Shown piece after piece: positions 21,796-35,900 of a stretch of DNA of 64,000 bases. The DNA is from Macrostomum hystrix (taxonomy: Eukaryota; Platyhelminthes; Macrostomidae). Position numbers and translations under genes: made by a program. The notes beneath the pieces were generated by a model. The model worked only from the letters and a program-made list of their open reading frames with translations, was not told the origin of the DNA and ran no database searches. Position 1 is the stretch's first letter, and each line of letters starts with the position of its first letter. The stretch lies in NCBI GenBank assembly GCA_950097015.1, contig CATNEN010000002.1, forward strand, positions 6,775,501-6,839,500, in the 5' to 3' direction.

Positions 21796-23691
21796 ACCCA
21801 ATCTACATTTCTCAGACTACCACTCTTAACTATCTATCTCAATTTACCCCTCACATTCTTGTAATTTACCTCACTCACTCTACCTCTCCTTATCTACCGA
21901 TCCCACTCAACCTCCCGCAATCTACCTCTCTTACTCATAATTTGCCTCTCCAAATCTACTTAATCTCCCTCTATTTCTCTCTCATCTCCTCACAATTCCC
22001 TATTCTCCATGCGTTCCTCTCTGCAACATCCTGGAAGATCGGTTTAATAAAATCCTATTCAAGCATCCACTAAGGGAGTCCAGCTCTCGCCACTGAAGCT
22101 TTTTCAGATTTCAAATTGACACTCCGGTCACAAATCTGGTCCTCAGCCAGGCGAATCGAAATTGGGATTTCAACTGTAAAATAATGTTTAAGAATGAAAA
22201 CTGAATTGATGAATAATATTCCCATTCACAATTCCCAACCCAGCCCACCCGGCTGATCCCCAAATCCAGCAACTCCGCGAGGAAGAGGGACGGTCAAGCT
22301 TCACCCGCTGGGAAAAATTTTCCCACTTCCACGAAACCTGCCGCACACTTTCTCCCTCCCTGCATGGCAACAACCCGGCCCTCCCTGCCTGTCACTTTTC
22401 CATGAAGAGAGGAAGCGAAGTCCGGCTCACCTCAGCTCCCCGTCATTTCCCCAGCTTCCCAGCTCGCCCAGCCGCATTCCTGGCCTGAGTGGGATGAAAT
22501 CCTCTCTCTCTCTGCTGCAGTCTTCTTCATCAAGCAACAGCAGCAGCAGCAGCAGCAGCGTCCTCGGATTCAAATCGGATTAAAAATAAGCAAATTGAGT
22601 GCGCTAGAGTGAGGGAGAGGGAGGTGGGGGAAGAGCACGGACTCAACTCGCCTCATAATCCCGATTCTTGGCTACAAGCTGCTGCTGCTGCTGCTGCTGC
22701 TCAGAGCGCACAACTTGAACACTCTAAATCGATCCCTTGCCCGGCCATCTCTGCTGCAGGCTTGACTCAATTTTCTATCATTTTTGTGCTAGATTACATT
22801 TCTAAGAACTCGAGCGGGCCCTGTCAATGCGGGCTTACCTTTAACTGCTTCGATCTTACACTATAATCAGAGCAGAACAGTTTGAGCACGGGAAACAGTC
22901 GACCCACAGCCAGTGGGTAGGTAAAGGGCATAAATTATCATAATGGAGCCGCGAATCGAGCCCCCGACCTTTCAGTCATGAGTCCGGCCCTGTAACCAAT
23001 AGGCTATTAAATACACTCCGTCAACAATCCTTATTTTTTTGCAATCCTAGTGTAAAATGATTACGATAATGCGCGTCAATCTCTACTTGGTCAGTAGGCA
23101 GTCAGGAGCATTGCGGGTAAGTCTGAACAACACTCGGGAGATGCTAGCAGTGAGAGGATATGTAAATCGTGATGATTGAGGAATGAAATGCAGGAAAGCC
23201 TACATAAGGATTTTCTTTGCCAAGCCTGCACAGCCAGGCATGAATCAATACGTTCTTGTTCTTGCCTTTGTTAGCACTACTTGCCGGCCCATCTTGTCTT
23301 CTCTCGCTGTTCCTCCCTCATCACCCGGTATCTCAGTGCGAGGAGCATTTCCTACATGCATAGAAGCCCTGTCAGTGCTTAATCAGAGCTCAGCAACAAT
23401 ATCTGGAGCCTAAGATTATAAGAGTTCCCTGTTGTACAGCAAAGTTCATGTGCAGCTTCCATAGCTGCTCACAATTGTACTATATGCAAAAATATTATTG
23501 ATTGATTTCTGAGCACTGCATTGCTGAGCCTCTCAAACCCCGGCAATGAACTCAAACATTTCTATCCCGAGCGCAACCAGCTGTTGCCACAGCCAGGGAT
23601 CTAGAGTGTTGGGCTGCTCACAATTGAGTGGGGGAAAATGGGAAAATGTTTTTACCAATACCAAGCGACCTCATCGGAGCAAGCGAACAGA
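21796..23691. other. Spacer with CAG/CTG tracts and a SINE-like piece
   Basis: Contains CAG/CTG runs at about 22540-22560 and 22678-22701 and the tRNA-headed fragment at 22925-23012. Open frames at 22609 and 23183 are unassigned. Confidence 0.45.
22925..23012 (-). repeat. tRNA-headed SINE-like fragment
   Basis: The minus strand reads AGCCTATTGGTTACAGGGCC, then GACTCATGACTGAAAGGTCG and GGGCTCGATTCGC: the usual A-box, anticodon-arm and B-box order of a tRNA-derived SINE. No intact acceptor stem. Confidence 0.5.
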
Positions 23692-24951
23692 CCACACACA
23701 CACAGCTGCAGTTGCAACTGACTGCAAATCACACACAGCTGCAGTTGCAACTGACTGCAAATCACACACACACAGCTGCAGTTGCAACTGACTGAAAATC
23801 ACACACAGCTGCAGTTGCAACTGACTGAAAATCACACACAGCTGCAGTTACAACTGACTGCAAATCACACACAGCTGCAGTTGCAACTGACTGCAAATCA
23901 CACACACAGCTGCAGTTGCAACTGACTGCAAATCACACACAGCTGCAGTTGCAACTGACTGCAAATCACACACAGCTGCAGTTACAACTGACTGCAAATC
24001 ACACACAGCTGCAGTTGCAACTGACTGCAAATCACACACACAGCTGCAGTTGCAACTGACTGCAAATCACACACAGCTGCAGTTGCAACTGACTGCAAAT
24101 CACACACAGCTGCAGTTGCAACTGACTGCAAATCACACACACACAGCTGCAGTTGCAACTGACTGCAAATCACACACAGCTGCAGTTGCAACTGACTGCA
24201 AATCACACACAGCTGCAGTTGCAACTGACTGCAAATCACACACACACAGCTGCAGTTACAACTGACTGCAAATCACACACAGCTGCAGTTACAACTGACT
24301 GCAAATCACACACAGCTGCAGTTACAACTGACTGCAAATCACACACACACACAGCTGCAGTTGCAACTGACTGCAAATCACACACACACACAGCTGCAGT
24401 TGCAACTGACTGCAAATCACACACAGCTGCAGTTGCAACTGATTGCAAATCACACACACACACACAGCTGCAGTTGCAACTGACTGCAAATCACACACAG
24501 CTGCAATTGCAACTGACTGCAAATCACACACAGCTGCAGTTACAACTGACTGCAAATCACACACAGCTGCAGTTGCAACTGACTGAAAATCACACACAGC
24601 TGCAGTTACAACTGACTGAAAATCACACACAGCTGCAGTTACAACTGACTGCAAATCACACACAGCTGCAGTTGCAACTGACTGCAAATCACACACACAG
24701 CTGCAGTTGCAACTGACTGCAAATCACACACAGCTGCAGTTGCAACTGACTGAAAATCACACACAGCTGCAGTTACAACTGACTGCAAATCACACACAGC
24801 TGCAGTTGCAACTGACTGCAAATCACACACAGCTGCAGTTGCAACTGACTGCAAATCACACACACACAGCTGCAGTTGCAACTGATTGCAAATCACGCAC
24901 AGCTGCAGTTGCAACTGACTGCAAATCACACACACAGCTGCAGTTGCATCA
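23692..24951. repeat. About 31-bp satellite with palindromic core
   Basis: About 40 units: a variable CA run, then CAGCTGCAGTTGCAACTGAC and TGCAAAT. Each unit holds the perfect palindrome CAGTTGCAACTG, CAGCTG and CTGCAG. CA-run length differs between units. Confidence 0.96.
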
Positions 24952-25965
24952 ACATTAGCTGGGGTAGAAATCGAGTGGGGTTTGGCGGATGCAAACTCCA
25001 TGGACTGCACAGCTGTACACAGCCTTTGGATGCGATAGCTGCGGCTGCGCCAGTAGCTGTACATCTGATTTAGCTATGCATAAAAAAAACACTGTGCTGC
25101 AGTTGCCAAGCGCTCAAAGTACAGCCTCATCCCGCAAAACTCATCTCGCCAGTCCCATCTCGACTCGCCCCCATACAAAGGCCGTCTTCAGCAAACTCAT
25201 CTCAAATTGCTTTTGCCTTGGCTAAGGGGGGGCCTCAGGTAGCTGAGCAGTTGAGTCTGAGCAGTTGAGTGAGACGGGCAGAAAGAATTGCATGCATGCG
25301 AGCGGGGAAGAATGTAGATTGAGGATTCCGCATGCTGAGGCAGAAGAAATAGATGCGATGGATGCGAGCAGAGGAGCGGGTGGGCAACTGAGGTTGGGAG
25401 GAAAGTATTCCCAATTAGGGAAGAAATGAGGAGGAGAAGACGGCGGTTTGGGAGGGAATCGTCTGGCCCGCCTGGCTGTCCGGGTGGCTCGTTAGTTGAG
25501 GCGTAGCAACTCAAGTCCCGGTGGGAGAGGGCCAGGAGAAGAGAGTGCAGAGAGTTTTGAGTCGGTGGGAGAACTGGAATGAGAACCCCGGAGCATAGAA
25601 GAGGCAGAAGTGGGCCAGGCCTGAGAGAATACGGTTTGCATGAGTATGAGAGCTGCTCTAGTCGCGTGGATCCTGCATCGGGGACAAATGAGGCCTAATT
25701 TAGCTCTGGGCAAACCTGAGGCGCTGACTGGCTCTTATTCGCACCAAGTTTGAGTCGGCTTGAGGAGGCTGCGAGCTCAACAGGGCCAGAAATGAAATGA
25801 AATCGGCTGGGGGTAGGACTATCTTCTCATGCAGCGTCTCCTCCTGCGGTCGTTCCCCATTTCGTCTCTTCCAATTTGTAAATCTATTTTGCTCCCACTC
25901 ATGGGAAGAGCAAAATAAATTGTTTCTCAATGAAGACGAAATCCCAAAAACCAACAGAGCAGTTT
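24952..25965. other. Spacer, no gene seen
   Basis: Mixed-composition sequence between two satellites. Open frames on both strands lack recognisable domains. Confidence 0.45.
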
Positions 25966-26660
25966 GGGATCTGAGCAGTTTGGGATCTGAGCAGTTTGGG
26001 ATCTGAGCAGTTTGGGATCTGAGTAGTTTAGGGATCTGAGTAGTTTGAGATCTGAGTAGTTTGAGATCTGAGTAGTTAGGGATCTGAGTAGTTTGAGATC
26101 TGAGCAGTTTAGGGATCTGAGTAGTTAGGGATCTGAGTAGTTAGGGATCTGAGTAGTTTGGGATCTGAGCAGTTTGGGATCTGAGTAGTTTGAGATCTGA
26201 GCAGTTTAGGGATCTGAGTAGTTTGAGATCTGAGTAGTTTGAGATCTGAGTAGTTAGGGATCTGAGTAGTTTGAGATCTGAGTAGTTTAGGGATCTGAGT
26301 AACTTAAGGTAGTTTGAGATCTGAGCATTTTGGTATCTGAATAGTTTGAGATCTGAGTAGTTTGGGATCTGAGTAGTTTGGGATCTGAGTAGTTTGGGAT
26401 CTGAGTAGTTTGGGATCTGAGTAGTTTGAGATCTGAGTAGTTTGGGATCTGATTAGTTTAGGGATCTGAGTACCTTAAGGTAGTTTGAGATCTGAGCATT
26501 TTGGTATCTGAATAGTTTGAGATCTGAGTAGTTTGGGATCTGAGTAGTTAGGGATCTGAGTAGTTTGGGATCTGACCAGTTTGGGATCTGACCAGTTTAG
26601 GAACTGAGTAGTTTGAGATCTGACCAGTTTAGGATCTGAGTAGTTTTGGATATGGGTAAT
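25966..26660. repeat. 16-17-bp satellite (GGGATCTGAGTAGTTT)
   Basis: About 40 units of TTTGGGATCTGAGTAG with GAGATCTGAG variants. A block ending ACTTAAGGTAG recurs about 180 bp later. Confidence 0.95.
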
Positions 26661-27097
26661 TTGAGTCGTAACAAAATCTTGTGTACTCAACATATAGTAA
26701 ATCTGGTGTATTAATATATCTGCTGTACCGACAATAACATAAACTAGGAAATATTTGAAAGTAAAAAATGTACATATTTTAGCAGCCTGCCCAAAATACA
26801 ACCCATTGCGTCGATCGATTTTCCTGTCGTCAAGCAAAAAGTGAGAATTTGAGAAGAAATTAAAATCAAGGAAGAAAATTGGCATGTAGGGAGGAAACAG
26901 ATAAGAACGTCAAGAAGCATGCCGACAAGAAATTGTTGTTAGGAGAAGCTGGGTCTTCTAGGGCAAGCCTGCCAACGCACAGGGGAGTGTGTGTGTGGAT
27001 TAGGGAAATTCAAGGTCGTAAAAATTTTATTCCCATTTCCCAGCCAGTGCAGAATGGGCCTGAGAGAATCGGGGTTTGAGGGTGGAACTCTGAGAAC

Positions 27098-27129
<32 letters not shown>

Positions 27130-27465
27130 TAGTTTTTTTATCAGTTTTTTAGTATTATATAAACGTATAGCTTACATCGGCAGTTAAAGTACATATGGAT
27201 TGCTGAGCATCGAATTGAAAAACGCAACGCGATTTTATAACCCTCCCTAGATCATGATTATCGCGGCATTGCGAGCTAGTGAATGTACTTTAGAAATTTT
27301 TTGGAAGCACTTTTCAACAATGAACAGATGTACAGGTGACTAGTTATTAGATACACGTGGAATAAACATGTACAAACATAAGTAAATTTGTAGCTAGGAA
27401 AGTAGGTAAATAGAAAGTTTAGTGCCAAGTTTGGTAGAAAAGTAAGAAGATAAGTAACTACGCAG
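26661..27465. other. Spacer, no gene seen
   Basis: Contains a (CAG)n tract of about ten units at 27100-27129. Confidence 0.5.
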
Positions 27466-28330
27466 GTGGATAGATAAGTGGGTTTGTATATAGTTTTGTA
27501 GATAGATAAGTTGGATTTTATCTAGTTTGGTAGATAGATAAGTAGATTTGTAGCTGCTTTGGTATATAGATAAGTAGATTTGTAGCTACTTTGGTAGATA
27601 GATAAGTAGGTTTGTATCTAGTTTGGTAGATAGATAAGTAGATTTGTAGCTACTTTGGTAGATAGATAAGTAGATTTGTAGCTACTTTGGTAGATAGATA
27701 AGTAGATTTGTAGCTACTTTGGTAGATAGATAAGTAGATTTGTAGCTACTTTGGTAGATAGATAAGTAGATTTGTAGCTAGTTAGGTAGATAGATAAGTA
27801 GATTTGTAGCTACTTTGGTAGATAGATAAGTAGATTTGTAGCTACTTTGGTAGATAGATAAGTAGATTTGTAGCTACTTTGGTAGATAGATAAGTAGATT
27901 TGTAGCTACTTTGGTAGATAGATAAGTTGATTTGTAGCTACTTTGGTAGATAGATAAGTAGGTTTGTAGCTAGTTAGGTAGATAGATAAGTATGTCTGTA
28001 GCTACTTTGGTAGATAGATAAGTAGGTTTGTATCTAGATAGGTAGATAGATAAGTAGGTTTGTATATAGTTTGGTAGATAGATAAGTTGGATTTTATCTA
28101 GTTTGGTAGATAGATAAGTAGGATTGTAGCTAGTTAGTTTGATAGATAAGTAGATTTGTAGCTACTTTGGTAGATAGATAAGTAGATTTGTAGCTACTTT
28201 GGTAGATAGATAAGTAGATTTGTAGCTACTTTGGTAGATAGATAAGCAGGTTTGTATATAGTTTGGTAGATAGATAAGTAGGTTTGTATTTGTAGCTTGG
28301 TAGATAGATAAGTAGGTTTGTATTTGTAGC
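27466..28330. repeat. 32-bp satellite (GTAGATAGATAAGTAG)
   Basis: About 27 units with cores GTAGATAGATAAGTAGATTT and GTAGCTACTTTG; the middle (27530-27950) is the most uniform. Confidence 0.95.
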
Positions 28331-29036
28331 TTGGTAGATAGATACGTAGGATTGTAGGTAGGTAGCCAGGTAGGTAGGTAGATAGAAGATCAGTAGCTAG
28401 TTAGGTAGATAAGTAGATCATTAGGTAGGTAGTATATATTACTTCAGTCCGTGGACTGGTGAGGCCATCCTAACAATCGGAATTTCTAGCCCAGCAAATG
28501 TTGAAGTGAGCAGGCTGTTGAGTAGATCCCCGCAGTTTGGCTGTCTATAGCTGTGTCCGGCCGGCCCTGTTAAATTATTCCTGCCAAAAGCTTTTCAATC
28601 CTGCATGGGGCGGCAAGTTTTCTGTCATCGCCGCGATCCACCCGGAGACAATGTCTCCCAGTTTGGGATGAGCTCATCAGGCCTTGATGTGCGCTTTCAT
28701 CATTTATTTATCAGAGCTCTCTGATCCTGACCTGCAGAGACGGAGACCGGGAGATGTGGAAAAGTAGAAAGCGGCACCAGATGTTTTTAAGTTCCCCCAA
28801 AAAAATTGTACCCTTCAGTAGGATAGAAATGGGATTTTATGTACTAGAGTGAAAGGGAAGATAAATAAGCTATATCTTGAGTTGGGATTTATAAATCAAC
28901 AATGTTCAGTTTAACAGATGAGATTAAGGACGGGAATCAGAGATGGGTTTAGGATGGAATAAGATTAGATTAGTGACGGGTTTAGGGATGGGGTTAGATA
29001 TGGGATTAAAGAAAGGTAGGATTTTTCATGGGATAC
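28331..29036. other. Spacer, no gene seen
   Basis: Possible receptor promoter region; no TATA or initiator element can be assigned with confidence. Confidence 0.4.
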
Positions 29037-29255
29037 GGGACGGGATTAGAGAAAGGTAGGATTAGAGATGGGATTAGAGATGGGATTATAGATGGGATTA
29101 GAGATGGGATTAGAGATGGGATTAGAGATGGGATTAGGGATGGGATTAGGGATGGGATTAGAGATGGGATTAGAGATGGGATTAGGGATGGGATTAGGGA
29201 TGGGATTAGAGATGTGATTAGAGATGGGATTAGAGATGGGATTAGAGAAAGGTAG
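29037..29255. repeat. 12-bp minisatellite (GATGGGATTAGA)
   Basis: About 16 units, 600 bp before the receptor start codon. Confidence 0.92.
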
Positions 29256-29847
29256 GGTTTTGCATGGGATTTGGGATGGGACTACAAAATGGATTAGATT
29301 TTGAAAAAAAAGATGGGAATAGGGATGAGATCAGCCAGCGATATTCAGGAAAACATTGACCTAATTTTTTTAGTTTATTAACTCTTTAATTAACACTAAG
29401 GCTGATATCATAAAAAAGTGCATCGAGACCCAAAAAAAACCTTCAGACCAGCTCAACTGCTTCATATTGAATAATGTTTCTTAGAAAACCTGCAAGAAAA
29501 CTCATTGCTAGCTATGAAATAGCGTGGCGATGTGGAACAGCAGAGACCGGGCGGCAACCGGATACCAACTCAGCTCACACTCAGCTCACACTCAGCGTGG
29601 GGATGCCGCATTTTATTTTCTAAGAAAATCCACGCCGGGCCGGTGAAGTGGGTCGCGAGCTCCCGGGGCAGGCAGCTCAGGCAGGATTTGCTCCCAACTC
29701 AGCCAGCCACTCCTTGGCCTGCGCAATGAGCTGTGGGGAAAATTGGGGAGGAAGGGGCTATGGGATACAAGATGTCCACCACGGCTGGTTGCCGATTTAG
29801 CAAGCAGGCCCGCTCAAAAACTACTTGGGATCTTCAAATCAGCGACA
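29256..29847 (+). other. Region upstream of the receptor start codon
   Basis: Includes two ATG-led upstream frames (29532, 29733) and GC-rich sequence from 29520 on, plausibly 5' UTR. TTTCTAAG and TTTAGCAAG could act as acceptors for an untranslated or trans-spliced leader; this is speculative. Confidence 0.3.
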
Positions 29848-29932
29848 ATGAAGCTGAAAAAGTCCCAAACAGATTGGCTGCTGCTACTGGGCTCCGTATT
29901 CTGCGCTGCACTGGTCAGGGCTGACCAGAACG
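29848..29932 (+). CDS. Receptor exon 1: signal peptide
   Basis: Starts [10 protein letters not shown], then a leucine-rich core and [13 protein letters not shown], a good signal peptide. The donor G/GTAAGACT leaves phase 1, which matches exon 2 (G + AA = Glu). It is over 10 kb from exon 2, so assignment rests on phase and strand; another candidate first exon lies at 20441. Confidence 0.75.
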
Positions 29933-32900
29933 GTAAGACTGCAGTTATAGAGGACCTAAAAACTTTTTGAGCATTTTGGGATCTGTACAATTTGGGATCT
30001 AAACAGTTTGGGATCTGAACAGTTTGGGATCTGAACAGTCTGTGATCTGAACAGTTTAGGATTTGAGTAACTTAAAATTTAAGTACTTTTGTGATCTCAG
30101 AAGGTTTTGGATTTTGGCAGTTTAGAATTTGAGTAATTTCGGATCTAAGCAGTTTGGGGTGTGACTAGTTTGGAATCTGAACAGCTGAGAATAATACTCG
30201 GAGTATAGTAGATTAGGGTCTTGGTATTGAAATTTGGGATCTAAGAAGTTTGGGATCGGAGGAACTTGGGATGAAAGAAGTTTGGGATCTGAGAAACTTG
30301 GGATCGGAGGAACTTGGGATCTGAGAAACATGGGATCTAAGAAGTTTGGTATCTGATGAACTTGGGATCTAAGAAGTTTGGGATCAGAGGAACTTGTGAT
30401 CTAAGAAGTTTGGGATCAGAAGAACTTGTGATCTAAGAAGTTTGGGATCAGAGGAACTTGTGATCTAAGAAGTTTGGGATCAGAAGAACTTGTGATCTAA
30501 GAAGTTTGGGATCAGAGGAACTTGTGATCTAAGAAGTTTGGGATCAGAAGAACTTGTGATCTAAGAAGTTTGGTATCTGAGGAACTTGTGATCTAAGAAG
30601 TTTGGTATCTGAGGAACTTGGGATCTAAGAAGTTTGGTATCTGAGGAACTTGTGATCTAAGAAGTTTGGTATCTGAGGAACTTGGGATCTAAGAAGTTTG
30701 GGATCAGAGGAACTTGGGATCTAAGAAGTTTGGTATCTGAGGAACTTGGGATCTAAGGAGTTTTAGATCAAAGAAGGGTTTTGAGTTCATCAGCTCCTGA
30801 TTTCGACAGTGTTTAGGATCTGAATTTTAAATATGAATATTACGACTTTGGGATTTAAGAATTTTGTAATCAGCATTTTTTAGATCCCAGTCAACTTTTT
30901 GATTTCTGGTTATTCAGTTATCGATAAATTATGCATGCTGATGTCAATTTGTAATTATGATTAGCTTTCGAATTCGAAATCAATACTAAATTTTGGAATT
31001 CATGCACTACTTTTATCTCACTATCTCACTGTATTTTGGGATTTCACTGTATTTTAGGATCTCACTGTATTTTGGGATCTCATTGTATTTTGGGATCTCA
31101 TTGTATTTTGGGATCTCATTGTACTTTGGGATCTCACTGTATTTTGGGATCTCACTGTATTTTGGGATTTCACTGTATTTTGGGATCTCATTGTATTTTG
31201 GGATCTCACTGTATTTTGGGATCTCATTGTATTTTGGGATGTCATTGTATTTTGGGATCTCGCTGTATCTTGGGATTTCACTGTATTTTGGGATCTCATT
31301 GTATTTTGGGATCTCATTGTATTTTGGGATCTCATTGAATTTGGGGATCTCTTTGTATTTTGGGATCTCACAGTATTTTGGGATCTCATTGTATTTTGGG
31401 ATTTCACTTTATTTTAGGATTTCACTGTATTTTGGGATCTCACTGTATTTTGGGATCTCTTTGTATTTTGGGATCTCTTTGTATTTTGGGATCTCACTGT
31501 ATTTTGGGATCTCATTGTATTTTGGGATCTCATTGTATTTTGGGATCTCATTGTATTTTGGGATCTCATTGTATTTTGGGATCTCACTGTTTTTTGGGAT
31601 CTCATTGTATTTTGGGATTTCACTGTATTTTGGGATCTCATTGTATTTTGGGATCTCATTGTATTTTGGGATTTCACTGTATTTAGGGATTTCACTGTAT
31701 TTTGGGATTTCATTGTATTTTGGAATCTGAGCATTTTATTTTTTGGGATCTGATATCACAATTTTTAGTGCCGTTGAGCTGGTAAATTTCACTAGACAAA
31801 TAATGAAAGCCTGCTCTCTGAACTTGCAGAGTTGAGTACACTCAGTCCAAGAAGGTATTTGTTGAACTTGCGAATCAGTTCAACCCCCGCTTGCCTGCTG
31901 CCAGTCTGGAGCCGAGCATGAAACTCACAGTTTATTTATTCCTCACTTCCCAGCTCCCAGATCCCAAGCCGGGCTTCAAGTCATAAATAACTTCCCAATT
32001 CGAGCTTCCCCCCCACTTCCCATTTCAGCCCAGCCTCTCGCGGCCTCATTAATTTCCACGGGATCAGCCTGTTTCTTCCCTTCTCCCTGTGGGAAATTAA
32101 AGCCAAAGCTTCATCGAGACCAATTGCTGTCTGGGGCCCGCAGCAAACCTATCTTAATCCTCCATATGCTTTGCATTGGGGATCTGGGAGACAGTGCTAG
32201 AGTGGTTTGGCATCGAAAGTAGATTTTATTTTCTTGCATTCGGAATTAGTTGGTAACTCAACTGAAACTGCTAATCTTCCCTGCGAAAACTGTTCTGACA
32301 TTCTCTCTAGAAGTTTACCAAAATGCTACTTTAGCTACTTAAAGTAGAGCTAGCGAATGTTTGTTATCCGACCTTATTTTCAAAATGCGCATTGTGTGCG
32401 ATCAAATAATAACGAAAGGATTTTGAGAATCGAAACATTTTTGAGTATTTTGAGGTCTGTAAACACTGGGATCTGTGGGATAGGACCATTTTGGGATCTA
32501 AAACTAAATACTTTAGGGTTAAAAAAGAGGATTGTGGGAATTAAATTATTTTAAGGAACTTGAGGGAGAAATAATTAAATGTCTGTTAAAGCAATTATTA
32601 TTATTCCGGTCGGTACTAAGCTACTCAAAGTAATAAAGCTTGAATGTAGTCTTATCGATTAGTTAAACGTCAAAAGCGCAATAAAAACAGAAATTTTTGG
32701 ATGTGCACAGACCATGAAGAGAAAATGCTTTCCAAGAATGCCTCTGCACCTCTGCAGTACATTTGTCCCTGATCTTTCTTAGAATTTTTTCGCGTCAGAG
32801 ATGAAGCAGATGAAGCAGCGACCGGCTTTTGCTAATCAACTTTCACCTGTTTGAAAATCTATCCCCAAAGAAGAGAGATTTTGGATTCCGGGAAGGAAAG

Positions 32901-35900
32901 ACTGAGGGGACACGCGGGTAGCTTTCTATATTCTCCCATTTTTCGTATCTTTATCTTTATTTTAGTTGTTTCAGGGGCCTTTACCTAAGCAGGGGGGATA
33001 ATTGTCCCAACATCAAAGCTGGGATGAGGAAGGCGGAGCTGATGCTGTTCCTTTGAATCCGAATTGCCAGGAGGCAAACAAAATTTCTGTCTTTTCTTCT
33101 CCTTTCTTAAAATCACTTCCCGTTTTTTCGTTTTCGTTTTTCGTTCGTGGAAAATCCCCATTTGCTAAGATTTATTTCTTCAGGGTCTTAGAAAACAGCT
33201 TGTCAAAGATTCGAAATCGGAAAAAATATTTCTCTGCTTCTGATGAAGAAGTAGGTGAGCTGCGATGAGTTCTATGAGGTCTCTGCGGTCAGGTTGAGCT
33301 GAGGTCTCACTCCTCTTTTGAGTCTCAACCTCTCCCCTGAGTTTCAACCACTCTCCCTGAGTCTCACCCATCCACCTGAGTCTCATCCATCCACCTAAGT
33401 CTCACCCCTCCCCCTGAGTCTCACCCCTCCCCCTGAGTCTCATCCTTTCCCCTGAGTCACACCCTCCCCCTGAGTCTCATCCTCTCCCCTGAGTCACACC
33501 CCTCCCCCTGAGTCTCATCCTCTCCCCTGAGTCACACCCCTCCCCCTGAGTCTCATCCTCTCCCTTGAGTCTCAACCACTCTCCCTGAGTCTCAACCACT
33601 CTCCCTGAGTCTCAACCACTCTCCCTGAGTCTCACCCCTCCCCCTGAGTCTCATCCTCTTCCCTGAGTCTCACCCTCTCCCCTGAGTTTCAACCACTCTC
33701 CCTGAGTCTCACCCCTCCCCCTGAGTATCATCCTCTCCCTGAGTTTCACCCCTCCCCCTGAGTCTCACCCCTCCCCCTGAGTCTCATCCTCTCCCTGAGT
33801 TTCACCCCTCCCCCTGAGTCTCACCCCCTCCCACTAAGTGTCAACCACTCCCCCTGAGTCTCATCCTCTCCCCTGAGTCTCACCCTCCCCCCTGAGTGTA
33901 ACCATCAGGAACGAGAGGAAACTCAGTTGACCTATAAAATCATGGGTCAGTAAGGTTAAACTTGTTAGTAAACTCTCGGTAGTCATTTTTGCGTTCAAAA
34001 TGGCACAAAATTTGTTCCTTCATTGTACGCTTTGCCACTAGCAAGTCTAAGAAGCAAAATTAGCATTTTATGAGTGAGCACACTCCTTCTTGAGTACTGG
34101 CTGTTCAATAAATTTTAGCCAGAAAGCAAAACAGCTCTAGCTGAGGCGCAGGGTGAGACGTGGCAGTGGATTAAGCTTCCGCCCGGTGGGATACAGCCCT
34201 ACCAGTCATTCTGTTTCACTTCCTTTAATCCGTTAAGCGCCAGGGTTGCTGTTGCAAGCTTTTATAACTCGACTTAAAAGGGCTGGCTTCGGGTAGGCAA
34301 ACGGAAAAACGCGGAGTTAATTATTCAGTGAGAGAAGGGGGAAGTGAGAACAGTTCTCAGAGCAATAAGGGATTCCCCTATTTGTCTTTCCACTCTCTCG
34401 GAGCATTAAAGAGCCGCAGTGTCAGGGGGCGACCTTCAGGTAGACGCAGTGCTGACTCTAATGAAGGTTTCTGAAATTCAGGGTTTGTGAAATTCAGGCT
34501 TTGTGAAGATCGTAGTTTCTTACATTCAGGGTTTCTTAGATTCAGGGTTTCTTAGATTCAGGGTTTCTTAGATTCAGGGTTTCTTAGATTCAGGGTTTCT
34601 TAGATTCAGGGTTTCTTAGATTCAGGGTTTCTTAGATTCAGGGCTTCTTAGGTTCAGGGTTTCTTAGATTCAGGGTTTCTTAGATTCAGGGTTTCTTAGA
34701 TTCAGGGTTTCTTAGATTCAGGGTTAGTTAGATTCAGGGTTATTTAGATTCAGGGTTTCTAAGATTCAGGGTTTCTTAGATTCAGGTTTCTTAGATTCAG
34801 GGTTTCTTAGATTCAGGGTTTCTTAGATTCAGGGTTAGTTAGATTCAGGGTTTCTTAGATTCAGGGTTTCTTAGATTCAGGGTTTCTTAGATTCAGGTTT
34901 CTTAGATTCAGGGTTTCTTAGATTCAGGGTTAGTTAGATTCAGGGTTTCTAAGATTCAGGGTTAGTTAGATTCAGGGTTTCGAAGATTCAGGGTTAGTTA
35001 GATTCAGGTTTCTAAGATTCAGGGTTAGTTAGATTCAGGTTTCTTAGATTCAGGGTTTGTTAGATTCAGGGTTTCTTAGATTCAGGGTTTCTAAGATTCA
35101 GGGTTTCTTGGATTCAGGCTTTCTTGGATTCAGGGTTTCTTAGATTCAGGGTTTCTTAGATTCAGGGTTTCTTAGATTCAGGGTTTCTTGGATTCAGGGT
35201 TTCTTAGATTCAGGTTAGTTAGATTCAGGGTTTCTAAGATTCAGGGTTTCTTGGATTCAGGGTTTCTTGGATTCAGGGTTTCTTAGATTCAGGTTAGTTA
35301 GATTCAGGGTTTCTAAGATTCAGGGTTTCTTGGATTCAGGGTTTCTTGGATTCAGGGTTTCTTAGATTCAGGTTAGTTAGATTCAGGGTTTCTTGGATTC
35401 AGGGTTTGTTAAGGCGATCATTATTGTCAAACATTAACAGTTCGGACATTGGTTGATACAGGACAAGCAATTTAGTACTAGTCCTACTTCAGAGGAAATT
35501 CAAGATTTTGAAATTTCCTAAACTGTCTCATTGCACTGCATCAATCTCGGCGGACATTTTGATGAATCGGTTCACAAGATCCCCACTTTGGGATCTGATG
35601 CTATCTCTGCGATGTTGCCTCTTTGAAGCCAGGGGAGATTTTTCTAGTACAATGCGAGGCCTGTACCAAACCGGGAGCAGGCACTGTACAAGTTAATCCA
35701 AGCCTGATTACTTTAGCTGATTCGAGGTCCGCATGGGAGTTGGTCGCCTGTCAGTTACGCTTTGTGTCAGCCGTTGCACCCGCCCAGCTCTAAGGATAAT
35801 GTCAGCCGGCAACATCATTTCCACCCACCCCACCCCCCAAGGGCTGATAGGGATAACGGAGATGGGAATACACGCCCAGAACAGTCCGGCCGAGTAGTTT

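Noticed and set aside
20396-22073. Two overlapping plus-strand frames of 477 and 520 codons (TLPIYPSHS repeats)
   Set aside because: Produced by the 22-bp array in two frames at once; no domain and no coding bias.
22609-23413. Two plus-strand frames of 85 and 76 codons
   Set aside because: No recognisable domain; one is shaped by a CTG run and the region holds a SINE-like piece.
30122-30331. Small minus-strand protein
   Set aside because: A reading of the 32-bp GGATCT array.
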